From: Streptomyces wuyuanensis
Lineage (GTDB): Bacteria; Actinomycetota; Actinomycetes; Streptomycetales; Streptomycetaceae
Reading direction: 5' to 3'
Length of the DNA stretch: 64,000 nt
NCBI RefSeq assembly: GCF_900103455.1
Contig: NZ_FNHI01000003.1
Span: forward strand, 125,894 to 189,893
A program made the position numbers and the translations under genes. The notes under the pieces are model-generated. The model was not told the DNA's origin and did not search any database. It saw only the letters and a program-made list of their open reading frames with translations. Shown piece by piece: positions 37,406-46,082 of this stretch (the first letter of the stretch is position 1; each line of letters opens with the position of its first letter).

Positions 37406-37865
37406 CCGGCGCGAGGGCGGGACGGTGCGCGAGGGGGACGGATGCGAGCGCACCGGGACGGCTTGGTGCGGCAGGGCCGGGGCGGGTGTGCGCGTGGGGC
37501 CGGCCGGGTACGCGCGGGGGCGGAAGAGGCCGTCGCGGACCCCGGTACGTGTCCCGGACCCGCTTCCGCCGGGAAACGTCACCCGCCGGGGAATATCTGT
37601 TCCCGCGAAGTGAGAATGTGAGAGGCCGCGCGGCCAGTTTTTTCCCAGCACAGCGGGCGAAAATTCCGACCGCACGCACCGGACGCCCCGACGTGCTACT
37701 GTCGATATCAGTTGCAGTTGTGGTTCCCAGACTTCAAGTGCGCTTCGGCCGGCACCTTGCCGCTGGAAGCGCCTTTGCATTTCCGGTCATTTCCGGCGGG
37801 GTAATCATCGCGGCGACATGGTGTCCGCACGGTGCGGATCCCGGTGTGCCCCAAAGGAGAATGAC
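37406..37865. other. Intergenic region, cold-shock gene promoter and leader
   Basis: No gene is supported. A short palindrome ggccgcgcggcc followed closely by six T (37624-37643) may end the PadR transcript. The stretch from about 37650 to 37740 is less GC-rich than its surroundings and likely holds the csp promoter, leaving a leader of over 100 nt, which would suit post-transcriptional cold control. Confidence 0.45.
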
Positions 37866-38069
37866 ATGGCTACTGGAACCGTGAAGTGGTTCAACGCGGA
37901 AAAGGGCTTCGGCTTCATCGAGCAGGACGGCGGCGGCGCCGACGTGTTCGCCCACTACTCGAACATCGCCGCTCAGGGATTCCGTGAGCTGCTCGAAGGC
38001 CAGAAGGTCAGCTTCGACATCGCGCAGGGTCAGAAGGGCCCGACGGCAGAGAACATCGTTCCCGCCTGA
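37866..38069 (+). CDS. Cold-shock protein (CspA family)
   Basis: A 67-aa single cold-shock domain, full length for the family. It carries both RNA-binding motifs: RNP1 in [11 protein letters not shown] and RNP2 in VFAHYSNIA. It starts [20 protein letters not shown] strong AAAGGAGA ribosome site precedes the ATG. It acts as a nucleic-acid chaperone that melts RNA structure. It is followed by a strong hairpin, so the helicase gene downstream probably has its own transcript or relies on read-through. Confidence 0.97.
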   Translation: MATGTVKWFNAEKGFGFIEQDGGGADVFAHYSNIAAQGFRELLEGQKVSFDIAQGQKGPTAENIVPA

Positions 38070-38087
38070 GACTGACGCGTAGAACGT

Positions 38088-38125
38088 AGCTGGGGCCCGC
38101 ATCCTCCGGGGTGCGGGCCCCAGCT
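38088..38125 (+). terminator. Strong hairpin after the cold-shock gene
   Basis: A perfect 14-bp stem (agctggggcccgca / tgcgggccccagct) with a 10-nt loop, starting 19 bp after the stop codon. No T-run follows. Confidence 0.85.
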
Positions 38126-38402
38126 GCACGCATTGCACGCGGCGGTTTCGCGCCGCGTGCCACATTTCAGCGCCGCGTGCACCTCCGCCGCTCGGACGCC
38201 CTCGGGACTGCGGCGCGGAAGCCGCCCCGGACTGTCACGATTCACCATCGCGTCATCCGTTCGGGCGCCCGTACTCCTGCGCGATTTTCCGCAGGCCAAG
38301 CCCATTCCGCATTCCATTGGGTTCGATCTGTTTCCGGTGATTCCACGCGCCGCTCATCCGCTGTGGGAATTTCCTGCCGCGCGCCGCACCGAAAGGCTCC
38401 GT
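38126..38402 (+). other. Long leader between the csp terminator and the DEAD-box gene
   Basis: 277 bp with no convincing gene. Locally lower GC from about 38230 to 38400 suggests a promoter and an untranslated leader for the helicase gene. Confidence 0.4.
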
Positions 38403-39875
38403 ATGACCCGACTTTCACGAACCGACCACCGCTCCTCCCGCAAGCGTGACCGCGCCGCCGGCTCCGCCGGCGGCAGCCGCACCGGCTCGCCGCGCCGCTC
38501 GGGCGGCCACACCCGCCGTCCTGCCGCGGTCCAGGGCGAGTTCGCACTCCCGGGAACGATCACCCCCGCGCTGCCCCCCGCCGAGTCGTTCGCCGATCTC
38601 GGGATGCCCAGGCAACTGCTCGCGGCTCTCGTGGCGGAGGGTGTGACCGTACCCTTCCCGATCCAGGGCGCGACCCTGCCGAACACTCTCGCCGGCCGCG
38701 ACGCCCTCGGCCGCGGTCGCACGGGCTCCGGCAAGACACTCGCCTTCGGGCTCGCGCTGCTGGCCCGTACCGCCGGCCGGCGCGCCGAGCCCCTGCAGCC
38801 GCTCGCCCTGGTCCTCGTCCCCACTCGCGAGTTGGCGCAGCAGGTGACCGACGCGCTCGCGCCGTACGCACGGTCGCTGAGCCTACGGCTGACCACGGTC
38901 GTGGGCGGTGTGTCGATCGGCAGGCAGGCACGCGCGCTGCGAAGCGGTGCCGAGGTCGTCGTCGCGACGCCGGGCAGGCTGAAGGACCTCATCGACCGCG
39001 GCGACTGCAGGCTGGACCAGGTGGCCGTCACCGTGCTGGACGAGGCCGACCAGATGGCGGACATGGGTTTCCTGCCCCAGGTCACCGCGCTGCTCGACCA
39101 GGTGCGTCCCGGGGGGCAACGCATGCTGTTCTCGGCCACCCTGGACCGCAACGTCGACCTGCTCGTCCGCCGCTATCTCAACGACCCCGTGGTGCACTCG
39201 GTGGACCCCTCGGCCGGCGCGGTCACCACGATGGAACACCACGTACTCCAGGTCCGCGGCACCGACAAGCACGCCGCCACCACGGAGATCGCCGCGCGGG
39301 ACGGCCGTGTGATCATGTTCCTGGACACCAAGCACGCCGTCGACCGGCTCACCCGGGACCTGCTGGGCAGTGGCGTGCGGGCCGCCGCGCTGCACGGCGG
39401 CAAGTCGCAGCCCCAGCGGACCCGTACACTGGCGCGTTTCAGGACCGGGCACGTCACCGTCCTGGTCGCCACGAATGTCGCCGCTCGCGGCATCCACGTC
39501 GACGACCTCGATCTCGTCGTCAACGTCGACCCGCCGACCGACCCCAAGGACTACCTGCACCGCGGTGGCCGTACCGCCCGTGCGGGGCGGTCCGGCAGCG
39601 TCGTCACCCTCGTCACGCCGAACCAGCGCGGTGGCATGCTGCGCCTCATGTCGCATGCGGGCATCAGCCCGCGCATCACGGAAGTCCGCTCCGGCGAGGC
39701 CGAACTGCACCGCATCACCGGCGCGCAGACTCCCTCGGGCACCCCCGTCGTGATCACCGCCCCGGCGTCCGAGCGCCCCGAGCGCGACACCGCCTCCCGC
39801 GGCCGGCGCAACCGGCCCATGCGCGCGACGCGCCGTACCACCCGTCGGCGGTCCACCGCCGACGCGGCCGCGTAG
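38403..39875 (+). CDS. DEAD/DEAH-box RNA helicase
   Basis: A 490-aa helicase. Motifs in order: Q-motif region VPFPIQGATLP, motif I GRTGSGKT, Ia PTRELAQQ, Ib TPGRL, II DEAD (VLDEADQMADMGFLP), III SAT, V ATNVAARGIHVDDL and VI HRGGRTARAGR. The first about 45 residues and last about 60 are Arg/Ser/Gly-rich extensions that likely bind RNA. The ATG follows GAAAGG. It sits between a cold-shock protein and two small genes; this set recurs in Streptomyces (as around SCO5918-SCO5921), consistent with RNA unwinding at low temperature. Confidence 0.94.
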   Translation: MTRLSRTDHRSSRKRDRAAGSAGGSRTGSPRRSGGHTRRPAAVQGEFALPGTITPALPPAESFADLGMPRQLLAALVAEGVTVPFPIQGATLPNTLAGRDALGRGRTGSGKTLAFGLALLARTAGRRAEPLQPLALVLVPTRELAQQVTDALAPYARSLSLRLTTVVGGVSIGRQARALRSGAEVVVATPGRLKDLIDRGDCRLDQVAVTVLDEADQMADMGFLPQVTALLDQVRPGGQRMLFSATLDRNVDLLVRRYLNDPVVHSVDPSAGAVTTMEHHVLQVRGTDKHAATTEIAARDGRVIMFLDTKHAVDRLTRDLLGSGVRAAALHGGKSQPQRTRTLARFRTGHVTVLVATNVAARGIHVDDLDLVVNVDPPTDPKDYLHRGGRTARAGRSGSVVTLVTPNQRGGMLRLMSHAGISPRITEVRSGEAELHRITGAQTPSGTPVVITAPASERPERDTASRGRRNRPMRATRRTTRRRSTADAAA

Positions 39876-39924
39876 GCCCATCGTTCGCAAGGCCGTTGTT
39901 CCCCCATCACTGCAGGAGGCATTT

Positions 39925-40314
39925 GTGACACCGATTCACGCGCAGGCCCGCCCCACGGGGACCACATCGGCGAGCACGGCAGTGGCCGGGGCGGCGGACG
40001 AGGCCGCACCGCAGGTCTGGGGCGAGATGACGGTCGAGGTGGCCCTCTCGGTCATGGCCAGCGCTCGCGTCGGCCACCTGCTCCTCTGCGACGACGACGG
40101 CCGGTGCACCACCCTCATCACCTCGGCGCAGCTCGCCACCGTCCGCGGCAGCGCCGCGTACACCGATCGGGTGCGCCTGGGCGACGTCCTCGGCGACCAC
40201 GGAGCGTTCTCCCCGGCCGTGGCCCCGTCGGCCGAGCAGGCGCACCGCACCGTTCTGTTCGCAGCGCCGTACACGCCCGGCGAGCCGGGCACCTCCGCGG
40301 TCCCGCTGCACTGA
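39925..40314 (+). CDS. Small CBS-like protein of the cold-shock cassette
   Basis: A 129-aa protein. After a low-complexity N-terminus (about 28 residues), VWGEMTVEVALSVMASARVG, then HLLLCDDDGRCTTLITSAQL, is the helix-strand pattern of a single CBS-type motif. One motif alone would need to dimerise to form a nucleotide site. GTG at 39925 has GGAGG upstream. It follows the DEAD-box gene by 49 bp and is likely co-transcribed. Function unknown. Confidence 0.75.
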   Translation: MTPIHAQARPTGTTSASTAVAGAADEAAPQVWGEMTVEVALSVMASARVGHLLLCDDDGRCTTLITSAQLATVRGSAAYTDRVRLGDVLGDHGAFSPAVAPSAEQAHRTVLFAAPYTPGEPGTSAVPLH

Positions 40315-40378
40315 AGCGCCGCTCTCGCCACTCCACCTCTCCGCGCCACCCGCTGCTCCGCTCCCCCTGTGAGGCCAC

Positions 40379-40684
40379 ATGCGCTGTGTCATCGCCCGCT
40401 TCCCGTTCGAACTGACGAAGGGCGTCGTGCTGGAAAGGATGAAGGGGGTGCGCCCCGAACCCGTCACCGGAGCGTCGGTGGTGATCGGGCGCCGCCGGTA
40501 CCCCGTCATGCAGGCGGGCGCGGTCATCACCCGTCAGGACCGCCGTGATTTCACTCCGGGCGAAGTCATCCGGGCCCTCACCGTGCTCGGATTCGTCTGC
40601 CGGCCGGGCCCGTCGGCAGCCCCCGCCGACCTCGGCGGGCCTTTCCGACAGATGTCCGACCTGCTCGGCGGCCCCGCGGCCTGA
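40379..40684 (+). CDS. SCO5918-family small protein
   Basis: A 101-aa protein: MRCVIARFPFELTKGVVLER, then VTGASVVIGRRRYPVMQAGA and DFTPGEVIRALTVLGFVC. It resembles the small Streptomyces family typified by SCO5918, which sits beside a cold-shock protein and DEAD-box helicase as here. No catalytic motif is visible and the role is unknown. It is last in the cold-shock cassette, 64 bp after the CBS-like gene. Confidence 0.75.
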   Translation: MRCVIARFPFELTKGVVLERMKGVRPEPVTGASVVIGRRRYPVMQAGAVITRQDRRDFTPGEVIRALTVLGFVCRPGPSAAPADLGGPFRQMSDLLGGPAA

Positions 40685-40689
40685 CCGCC

Positions 40690-40996
40690 GGGTCGGCGCG
40701 AGCCGTACCCGGACGGAGCGTGGCCCGCACGGGCACGCGGGCTGCCGCGGCCCGCGGCACGGCGGCCGCCACCAGACCGATCGCCGTCCAGGCGGCGAGG
40801 TAGGGCAGCACCGGGCCGGGACGACACCGGGCAGGCCGTACTCCTCGGGGCCGATGCGGAAGAGGCCGGACCACCAGCCGAGTGCCACACCGGCGGCGGT
40901 GACGGCCGGCACCCACACGGCGTGGCGCCGGAGCGGCCCGGGCCTGACCTCCTCGTCGGCGCCGTCGTACGGGGCGGGGCCGAAGTCGTCGATCAC
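40690..40996 (-). pseudogene. Frameshifted small membrane protein coupled to the metal ATPase
   Basis: A GTG at 40996 overlaps the ATPase stop codon (GTGA). The first frame reads VIDDFGPAPYDGADEEVRPG, then WVPAVTAAGVALGWWSGLFR and IGPEEYGLPGVV. The similarity of style then jumps to another frame, GPVLPYLAAWTAIGLVAAAV. Joining them requires one extra C near 40825 (GTCCCGGCC read as GTCCCCGGCC). Intact, it would be a roughly 100-residue protein with two transmembrane helices. Either the gene is decayed or one base is missing from the assembly. The 3' end is not clear and approaches the convergent gene at 40684. Confidence 0.6.
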
Positions 40997-43128
40997 GACC
41001 GTGAGGACGCCGCCGGGGGGTCCGGGTTTGCCAGGCCGGCGGGCTGTTCCGGCGTGCTCGGGGCCGCCGGGCCGGCGGACCCGTCCGGAGCGCCCGGGGC
41101 CGACCTGCCCGAGTGCCGATCCGGGCCGGCGCACTCGTCCGGGGCGCCGGGGACCGATCCCCGGGAGGACCGGTCCGGCGCGGGCGGCGCGGCGGCCCTG
41201 CGCCACGCCGACTCCCGCAGCAGACGAAGGCCGTTGAGGCCGACCAGGACGGTGGAGCCCTCGTGCCCCGCCACGCCCAGGGGCAGTGGGAGCCGGCCGG
41301 CGAGGTCCCAGACGACCAGCACCGCGATGCAGGCGCCGGCGATGACGAGGTTCTGCACGACGATGCGGCGGGCGCGGCGGGACAGGGCCACCACGGCGGG
41401 CACGGTGGTGAGTTCGTCACGTACGACCACGGCGTCGGCCGTCTCCAGCGCCAGGTCGGACCCCGCCCGGCCCATGGCCATCGAGGAGTGCGCCGCGGCC
41501 AGCGCCGGCGCGTCGTTGACACCGTCGCCCACGACGAGGACGCGCTCTCCCGCCTGTTCCCAGGCCCGTACCGCCGCCGCCTTGTCCTCGGGCAGGAGTC
41601 CGGCCAGCACCTCGGAGATGCCGCTCTCCGCCGCGATCTGCCGCGCAGCCGGCTCGTTGTCTCCGGTCAGCAGCACCGGCGCGGTGCCGGTGAGCCCCCG
41701 AAGGGCGGCGACGGCCGCGGGGGCACCGGCCCGCAGCCGGTCGGTGACGGCGAGGACTCCGGCGGTTTCGCCGTCGACGAGGACGACCACGGCCGTGTGA
41801 CCGCTGCGCTCGGCCTCGTCGACCGCCGGGCACGCGGCGGTCAGCAGCGACGCCGGGCTCCCGACGCGGACCTCCCGGCCCCGCACCATCGCGCGCACTC
41901 CACGACCCGGCTCCGACACGAACGCCTCGGCAGGGCCGGGCTCCAGGCCTCTCTCCCGGGCCGCGGCGACCACGGCGCGGGCGAGCGGATGCTCGCTGGG
42001 GTGCTCGGCCGCGGCGGCCAGCGCGAGCACCTCGGTCCCTTCCAGCGCCAGTCCGTGCACGCCCGTCACCCGGGGCGCGCCCTCCGTGAGGGTGCCGGTC
42101 TTGTCGAGCGCGACCCGGTTCACCTCCCCGAGGCGCTCCATGACCACGGCCGACTTGACGAGGACACCGTGGCGTCCGGCGTTGGCGATCGCGGAGAGCA
42201 GCGGGGGCATCGTCGCCAGGACCACCGCGCACGGCGAAGCGACGATCATGAAGGTCATGGCGCGCAGCAGCGTCTGGGTGAAGTCCGCGCCGAACGCGAG
42301 CGGCACGGCGAGCAGTGCGAGCGTGGCGGCCACGACGCCGGCCGAGTAGCGCTGCTCGATCTTCTCGATGAACCGCTGCGTGGGCGCCTTCGTCCCTCCC
42401 GCCTCCTCGACCATGGCGACGATCCGCGCGATGACGGAGCCGGCGGCGTCGGCCTCGACCCGGACGCGCAGCGCGCCCCTGCCGTTGAGCGTGCCGGCGA
42501 AGACCTGGTCCCCCGGCGACTTGGCGACGGGCAGGGGTTCGCCCGTGATGGTGGCCTGGTCGACGTCGCTCGCGCCCTGCAGCACGGTGCCGTCTGCGGG
42601 GAGCCGCTCCCCGGGCCGCACGAGAACGGTGTCGCCGACGGCCAGCCGGCTGACGTCCACCGTCTCCTCGCCGGCGCCCGTGACCCGTACGGCCCGGGCG
42701 GGCGCCAGATCGAGGAGTCCGCGCACGGAGTCCGCGGTGCGCCGCGTCGCCAGGGCCTCCAGCGCGCCGGACACCGCGAAGATCACGACGAGGAGCCCGC
42801 CGTCGAGGTAGTGCCCGATGGCGGCGGCGCCGATCGCGGCGATCACCATCAGCAGGTCCACGTCGAGGGTCCTCTCGCGCAGCGCGCGCAGTCCCGCCCA
42901 CCCGGGCTCCCATCCGCCTGCCGCGTAGCAGAGGGCGTACAGCGGGCCCCAGATCCACACGGGGCCACCGGCCAGATCGAGGGGGAAGGCGCACAGGAAC
43001 GCGACGGCGGAGAGGGCCGCCCAGCGCACCTCGGGCAGTTCCGGCAGACGCGTGGCGCGTCTCGCCGGGCGCGGGGGTGCCGTGGAGGGCGCGGTGGAGG
43101 ACCGCCTGTCGAGCGCCGGGGAAGGCAT
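40993..43128 (-). CDS. P1B-4 type metal-exporting ATPase (CtpD/CtpJ-like)
   Basis: A 711-aa heavy-metal P-type ATPase. It has the actuator motif TGEP, ion-binding SPC (MIVASPCAVVLATMPP) in place of CPC, phosphorylation site DKTGT, HP locus EHPSEHPLARAV, GDGVND hinge, and HEGST near the last helix (VAGHEGSTVLVGLNGL). SPC together with an HEGGT-like motif marks the P1B-4 group, which exports Co2+, Fe2+ or Ni2+. No N-terminal metal-binding domain is present. The last about 60 residues are a Pro/Gly/Ala repeat tail (PGAPDE, PGAPDG). Start at 43128 has GAGGTG nearby. Divergent from nmtR with a palindromic operator between them. Confidence 0.93.
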   Translation of the reverse strand: MPSPALDRRSSTAPSTAPPRPARRATRLPELPEVRWAALSAVAFLCAFPLDLAGGPVWIWGPLYALCYAAGGWEPGWAGLRALRERTLDVDLLMVIAAIGAAAIGHYLDGGLLVVIFAVSGALEALATRRTADSVRGLLDLAPARAVRVTGAGEETVDVSRLAVGDTVLVRPGERLPADGTVLQGASDVDQATITGEPLPVAKSPGDQVFAGTLNGRGALRVRVEADAAGSVIARIVAMVEEAGGTKAPTQRFIEKIEQRYSAGVVAATLALLAVPLAFGADFTQTLLRAMTFMIVASPCAVVLATMPPLLSAIANAGRHGVLVKSAVVMERLGEVNRVALDKTGTLTEGAPRVTGVHGLALEGTEVLALAAAAEHPSEHPLARAVVAAARERGLEPGPAEAFVSEPGRGVRAMVRGREVRVGSPASLLTAACPAVDEAERSGHTAVVVLVDGETAGVLAVTDRLRAGAPAAVAALRGLTGTAPVLLTGDNEPAARQIAAESGISEVLAGLLPEDKAAAVRAWEQAGERVLVVGDGVNDAPALAAAHSSMAMGRAGSDLALETADAVVVRDELTTVPAVVALSRRARRIVVQNLVIAGACIAVLVVWDLAGRLPLPLGVAGHEGSTVLVGLNGLRLLRESAWRRAAAPPAPDRSSRGSVPGAPDECAGPDRHSGRSAPGAPDGSAGPAAPSTPEQPAGLANPDPPAASSRS

Positions 43129-43266
43129 CGGGGCGCACACCTCTTCGTCTCGTGATCGCCTGGGGCCGTCTCGGGCCGCGCCGTGCGGATGGGCCCGTGT
43201 CGTCCCGGCCGGGCAGGGCCGCACGGACCGCCCGCACCGGCGGACCACGCCACCATAGCGGAACAC

Positions 43267-43282
43267 ATGAAGAGGTCTTCAT
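43267..43282. promoter_or_regulatory. ArsR-type operator between nmtR and the ATPase
   Basis: atgaaga-gg-tcttcat, a perfect 7-2-7 inverted repeat with the ATGAA...TTCAT core usual for ArsR/SmtB operators. It lies in the divergent promoter, 36 bp before nmtR and 139 bp before the ATPase start. Confidence 0.8.
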
Positions 43283-43317
43283 TCATACGTTTGGACCATC
43301 CGGTTACGATGTGGCCC

Positions 43318-43695
43318 ATGGGACATGGAGCCGACGGCCGGGCCACCCCGGCGGCCAATCTGGACGCGGACTCCGCCGCCACCATCGCCGCCACACTCCA
43401 GGCGCTGGCCACCCCCTCCCGCCTGATGATCCTCACCCGGCTGAGGCAGGGCCCCTGCGGTGTGACGGAGCTGGCCGAGGCGGTCGCGATGGAGCAGTCC
43501 GCCGTCTCCCACCAACTGCGGCTGCTCCGCGCGCTGGGGCTCGTCACCGGCACGCGACAGGGTCGCCGGATCGAGTACAGCCTCTACGACAACCATGTCG
43601 CCCAGCTCCTGGACGAGGCCGTGTACCACATCGAGCATCTGCGGCTCGGCGCCCGTGATCTCCCCGTCGCCGCCGGGGATACTGGTCAAACGTAG
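43318..43695 (+). CDS. nmtR: Ni/Co-sensing ArsR/SmtB repressor NmtR
   Basis: A 125-aa repressor close to M. tuberculosis NmtR throughout. The N-terminus MGHGADGR keeps Gly2-His3, which binds Ni2+ in NmtR, and supports this ATG over an in-frame one at 43309. The DNA-binding helix is MEQSAVSHQLRLLRALGLV. In the last helix the four metal ligands fall at the same numbers as in NmtR: Asp91 and His93 (YDNHV), His104 and His107 (YHIEH). Metal binding should release it from the ATGAAGA palindrome and derepress the divergent efflux ATPase. The ribosome site is weak. Confidence 0.95.
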   Translation: MGHGADGRATPAANLDADSAATIAATLQALATPSRLMILTRLRQGPCGVTELAEAVAMEQSAVSHQLRLLRALGLVTGTRQGRRIEYSLYDNHVAQLLDEAVYHIEHLRLGARDLPVAAGDTGQT

Positions 43696-43726
43696 GCGGA
43701 CTCGCTGACCACGAGGGGCGGACAGG

Positions 43727-45166
43727 GTGAACCACGGGCGCGAAGAGACCAGTTGGGGCCGGCACTCGAAGGGGCGCCACGCCGTCGTCATCGGGGGGAG
43801 CCTCGCGGGGCTGCTCGCGGCGCACGTGCTCGCCGGTCACGCCGACCGGGTCACCGTCGTGGAGCGCGACCGCCTCCCGGAGGGCCCGGAACCGCGCTCC
43901 GGTGTGCCGCAGAGCAGGCACGCCCATGTGCTCCTGGAGAGCGGGCAGCTGGCACTGGACTCCCTGCTGCCGGGCTTCACCGCCGAGTTGCGGGCGGCCG
44001 GGGCGCCCCGCGTGGGCATGCCCGAGGACATGGTGGCGTGGAGCGGCACCTGGTTCCGGCGGACGGCCCCGACGTCCCACATCCACACCGGCTCCCGCGC
44101 CCAGGTCGAGCAGCTGGTGCGCAGGCGTGTGCTGGCCAATCCGGTGATCACGACCGTCGAGTCCGCGGAGGCCGTCGGGCTGGCCGGCGATGCCTCCCGG
44201 GTCCGGGGCGTGCTGTTGCGGGAGCGAGGCGGCACCGACGGGACCGCGGACGGCGCGCCACCGCGGCAGCCGCGCACGCTCGCGGCCGACCTGGTGGTGG
44301 ACGCCTCCGGACGGAGCTCGCGCGCCTCGCGGTGGCTGGCGGCCATCGGGGCCGAGCCGCCGCAGGAGGAGACCATCGACACCGGGCAGGCGTACGCCTC
44401 GCGCATCTACCGCAACACCAGCGCCCATCTGGGCACGGAGGCGCTGGCGTACTGGTTCTACCCGAACCCGTCGCAGACGTACGCGGGCGGGGTGCTGCCC
44501 CTGGAGGACGGCAATCACCTCGTGGCGCTCGCGGGCCTCCGCGGTCAGGAACCGCCCACGGACGACGCCGGGTTCACCGCTTTCGCGGCGCGTCTCCCCC
44601 ACCCGTTCCTCCACGAGTGGCTGCTCACCGCCGAGCCGCAGACGCCGGCGTACGGCTTCCGGTCGACGGCCAACCTGCGCCGCAGGTACGACCGTCGGGG
44701 CCGGCGCCCCGCGGGGTTCCTCGCCACCGGGGACGCGCTGTGCACCTTCAACCCGATCTACGGTCAGGGCATGTCGGTCGCCGCGATGAGCGCCGTGGCG
44801 CTGCGCGACGCGCTCGCCGACCCGCGTCGGAGGCCGACGACCCTACGGGTCCAGCGTGCGCTCTTCGACGCCTCGCGCCAGGCCTGGGACATCTCCGCGG
44901 GTGCCGACCGGGCCATGCCCGGCGCGGTGGGGAACGCCGTCGCCTCCCGGGCCGTGGACCGCCCGGTCGGCTGGTACCTGGACCGGGTCCAGCAGCGGTA
45001 CGTGGGCGATCCGGTGCTCGTGGGCCCGGTGTTCCGCTCCGTGCTGACGCTCACCAGGCCCCTGACCGCGCTGTTCGCTCCGAGAGTGGCACGGGCGGTG
45101 CTGTTCGGGCCCGTGGCCGGGACGCCCTCGGCGCCACCGATGCGAGCGGAGACCACGGACGGCTGA
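43727..45166 (+). CDS. FAD-dependent oxidoreductase (monooxygenase-like)
   Basis: A 479-aa flavoprotein. It has FAD-binding Rossmann AVVIGGSLAGLLAAHVLAGH near residue 19, RAQVEQLVRRRVL near 125, DLVVDASGRSSRASRWL near 187 and the second FAD motif GFLATGDALCTFNPIYGQGM near 327. This arrangement is that of group A-like flavin monooxygenase/halogenase relatives of unknown substrate. No halogenase WxWxIP motif is seen. GTG start follows a GGACAGG site. It is 31 bp after nmtR and may be read through from it, but no metal link is apparent. Confidence 0.88.
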   Translation: MNHGREETSWGRHSKGRHAVVIGGSLAGLLAAHVLAGHADRVTVVERDRLPEGPEPRSGVPQSRHAHVLLESGQLALDSLLPGFTAELRAAGAPRVGMPEDMVAWSGTWFRRTAPTSHIHTGSRAQVEQLVRRRVLANPVITTVESAEAVGLAGDASRVRGVLLRERGGTDGTADGAPPRQPRTLAADLVVDASGRSSRASRWLAAIGAEPPQEETIDTGQAYASRIYRNTSAHLGTEALAYWFYPNPSQTYAGGVLPLEDGNHLVALAGLRGQEPPTDDAGFTAFAARLPHPFLHEWLLTAEPQTPAYGFRSTANLRRRYDRRGRRPAGFLATGDALCTFNPIYGQGMSVAAMSAVALRDALADPRRRPTTLRVQRALFDASRQAWDISAGADRAMPGAVGNAVASRAVDRPVGWYLDRVQQRYVGDPVLVGPVFRSVLTLTRPLTALFAPRVARAVLFGPVAGTPSAPPMRAETTDG

Positions 45167-45285
45167 TGCACGGGGCGCGCGGGCGCTTCGCCTGCCGGTC
45201 CCGGAGGCTCCGAAGCATCGCGACGGCGTCGCCGTGGCGCACGTTGCCGGCGCCTCCGGGCCGCAGTGGCCGCCGGCGGACCCGG

Positions 45286-45301
45286 CCCGGGCACGCCCGG
45301 G
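45286..45301 (-). terminator. Short hairpin at the end of the RTX gene
   Basis: A 6-bp perfect stem cccggg/cccggg with loop cacg, directly after the RTX stop codon and between convergent genes. Confidence 0.4.
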
Positions 45302-45302
45302 T

Positions 45303-46082
45303 TCAGTCGTTGCAGCCGGGGCCGTCACTCGGGTCGACGCACGTGTTGAGTCCGGATCCGCCGTTGTTGGTGTTGCGGCCCGGTCCGCCGTCCAGTGAGT
45401 CGTCGCCCGCCTCCCCGAAGAGCTGGTCGTTGTCCCTGCCGCCGTAGAGGTCGTCGTTGTCCCTCCCGCCGCGGAGCAGATCGTTGCCCTCGCCGCCGTA
45501 GAGGGCGTCGTTGCCCAGGAAACCGGAGAGCCTGTCGTTGCCCGAGCCCCCGGAAAGCTCGTCGTTGCCAGTCTCACCGCGAAGCTCGTCGTTCCCCGAG
45601 TCCCCTCGGAGGTCGTCGTTGCCGAAACCACCGAAGAGCTGGTCGTCGCCCGGTCCCCCGGAAAGCTGGTCGTTGTCCCTGTCACCGTTGAGGGTGTCGT
45701 TGCCCGGTCCGCCGCAGAGGAGGTCGTTGCCCCCGAGTCCGTAGACCGTGTCGTTGCCCCCGCGTGCGAAGATCACGTCGTTGCCGGGGGTTCCGACGAT
45801 GACGTCGTTCTTCTCGGTGCCCACTTTGGTAGGCCGGGCGTCCTCACACGTCGAGTCGTCCCAGGTGTGTGACGTCGTCGAGTTCGTCGAGTTCGTCGCT
45901 TCCACGGCCCGACCCAGTGGTCCCGGCGCGGCGGCCGTTGTGGAGGTGGACCAGACGAACAGCCCCACGATGACGAGGACGACGATCGCGGGCAGTGACC
46001 GCGCACTGGCGCCCCGCCGGGCGGGGCTCCCGTTCGGAGGTGTCGTCGGCCGGTCGTCGTCGAACGGACGGAGCTCGAACAT
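45303..46082 (-). CDS. RTX (hemolysin-type Ca2+-binding repeat) protein with N-terminal anchor
   Basis: A 259-aa exported protein. Residues 1-28 are charged, 29-48 form one hydrophobic helix (SLPAIVVLVIVGLFVWSTST) and 52-85 a Thr/Ser-rich spacer. Sixteen consecutive nonapeptides follow, of the form GGxGNDxLx (for example GGPGNDTLN, GGSGNDRLS, GGEGNDLLR), then a short Cys-containing tail. Such repeats wind into a Ca2+-bound beta-roll. There is no catalytic domain and no adjacent type I secretion system, as is usual for actinobacterial RTX-like proteins exported by Sec. Whether the helix is cleaved or stays as an anchor is unclear. GGAGA precedes the ATG. Confidence 0.88.
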   Translation of the reverse strand: MFELRPFDDDRPTTPPNGSPARRGASARSLPAIVVLVIVGLFVWSTSTTAAAPGPLGRAVEATNSTNSTTSHTWDDSTCEDARPTKVGTEKNDVIVGTPGNDVIFARGGNDTVYGLGGNDLLCGGPGNDTLNGDRDNDQLSGGPGDDQLFGGFGNDDLRGDSGNDELRGETGNDELSGGSGNDRLSGFLGNDALYGGEGNDLLRGGRDNDDLYGGRDNDQLFGEAGDDSLDGGPGRNTNNGGSGLNTCVDPSDGPGCND

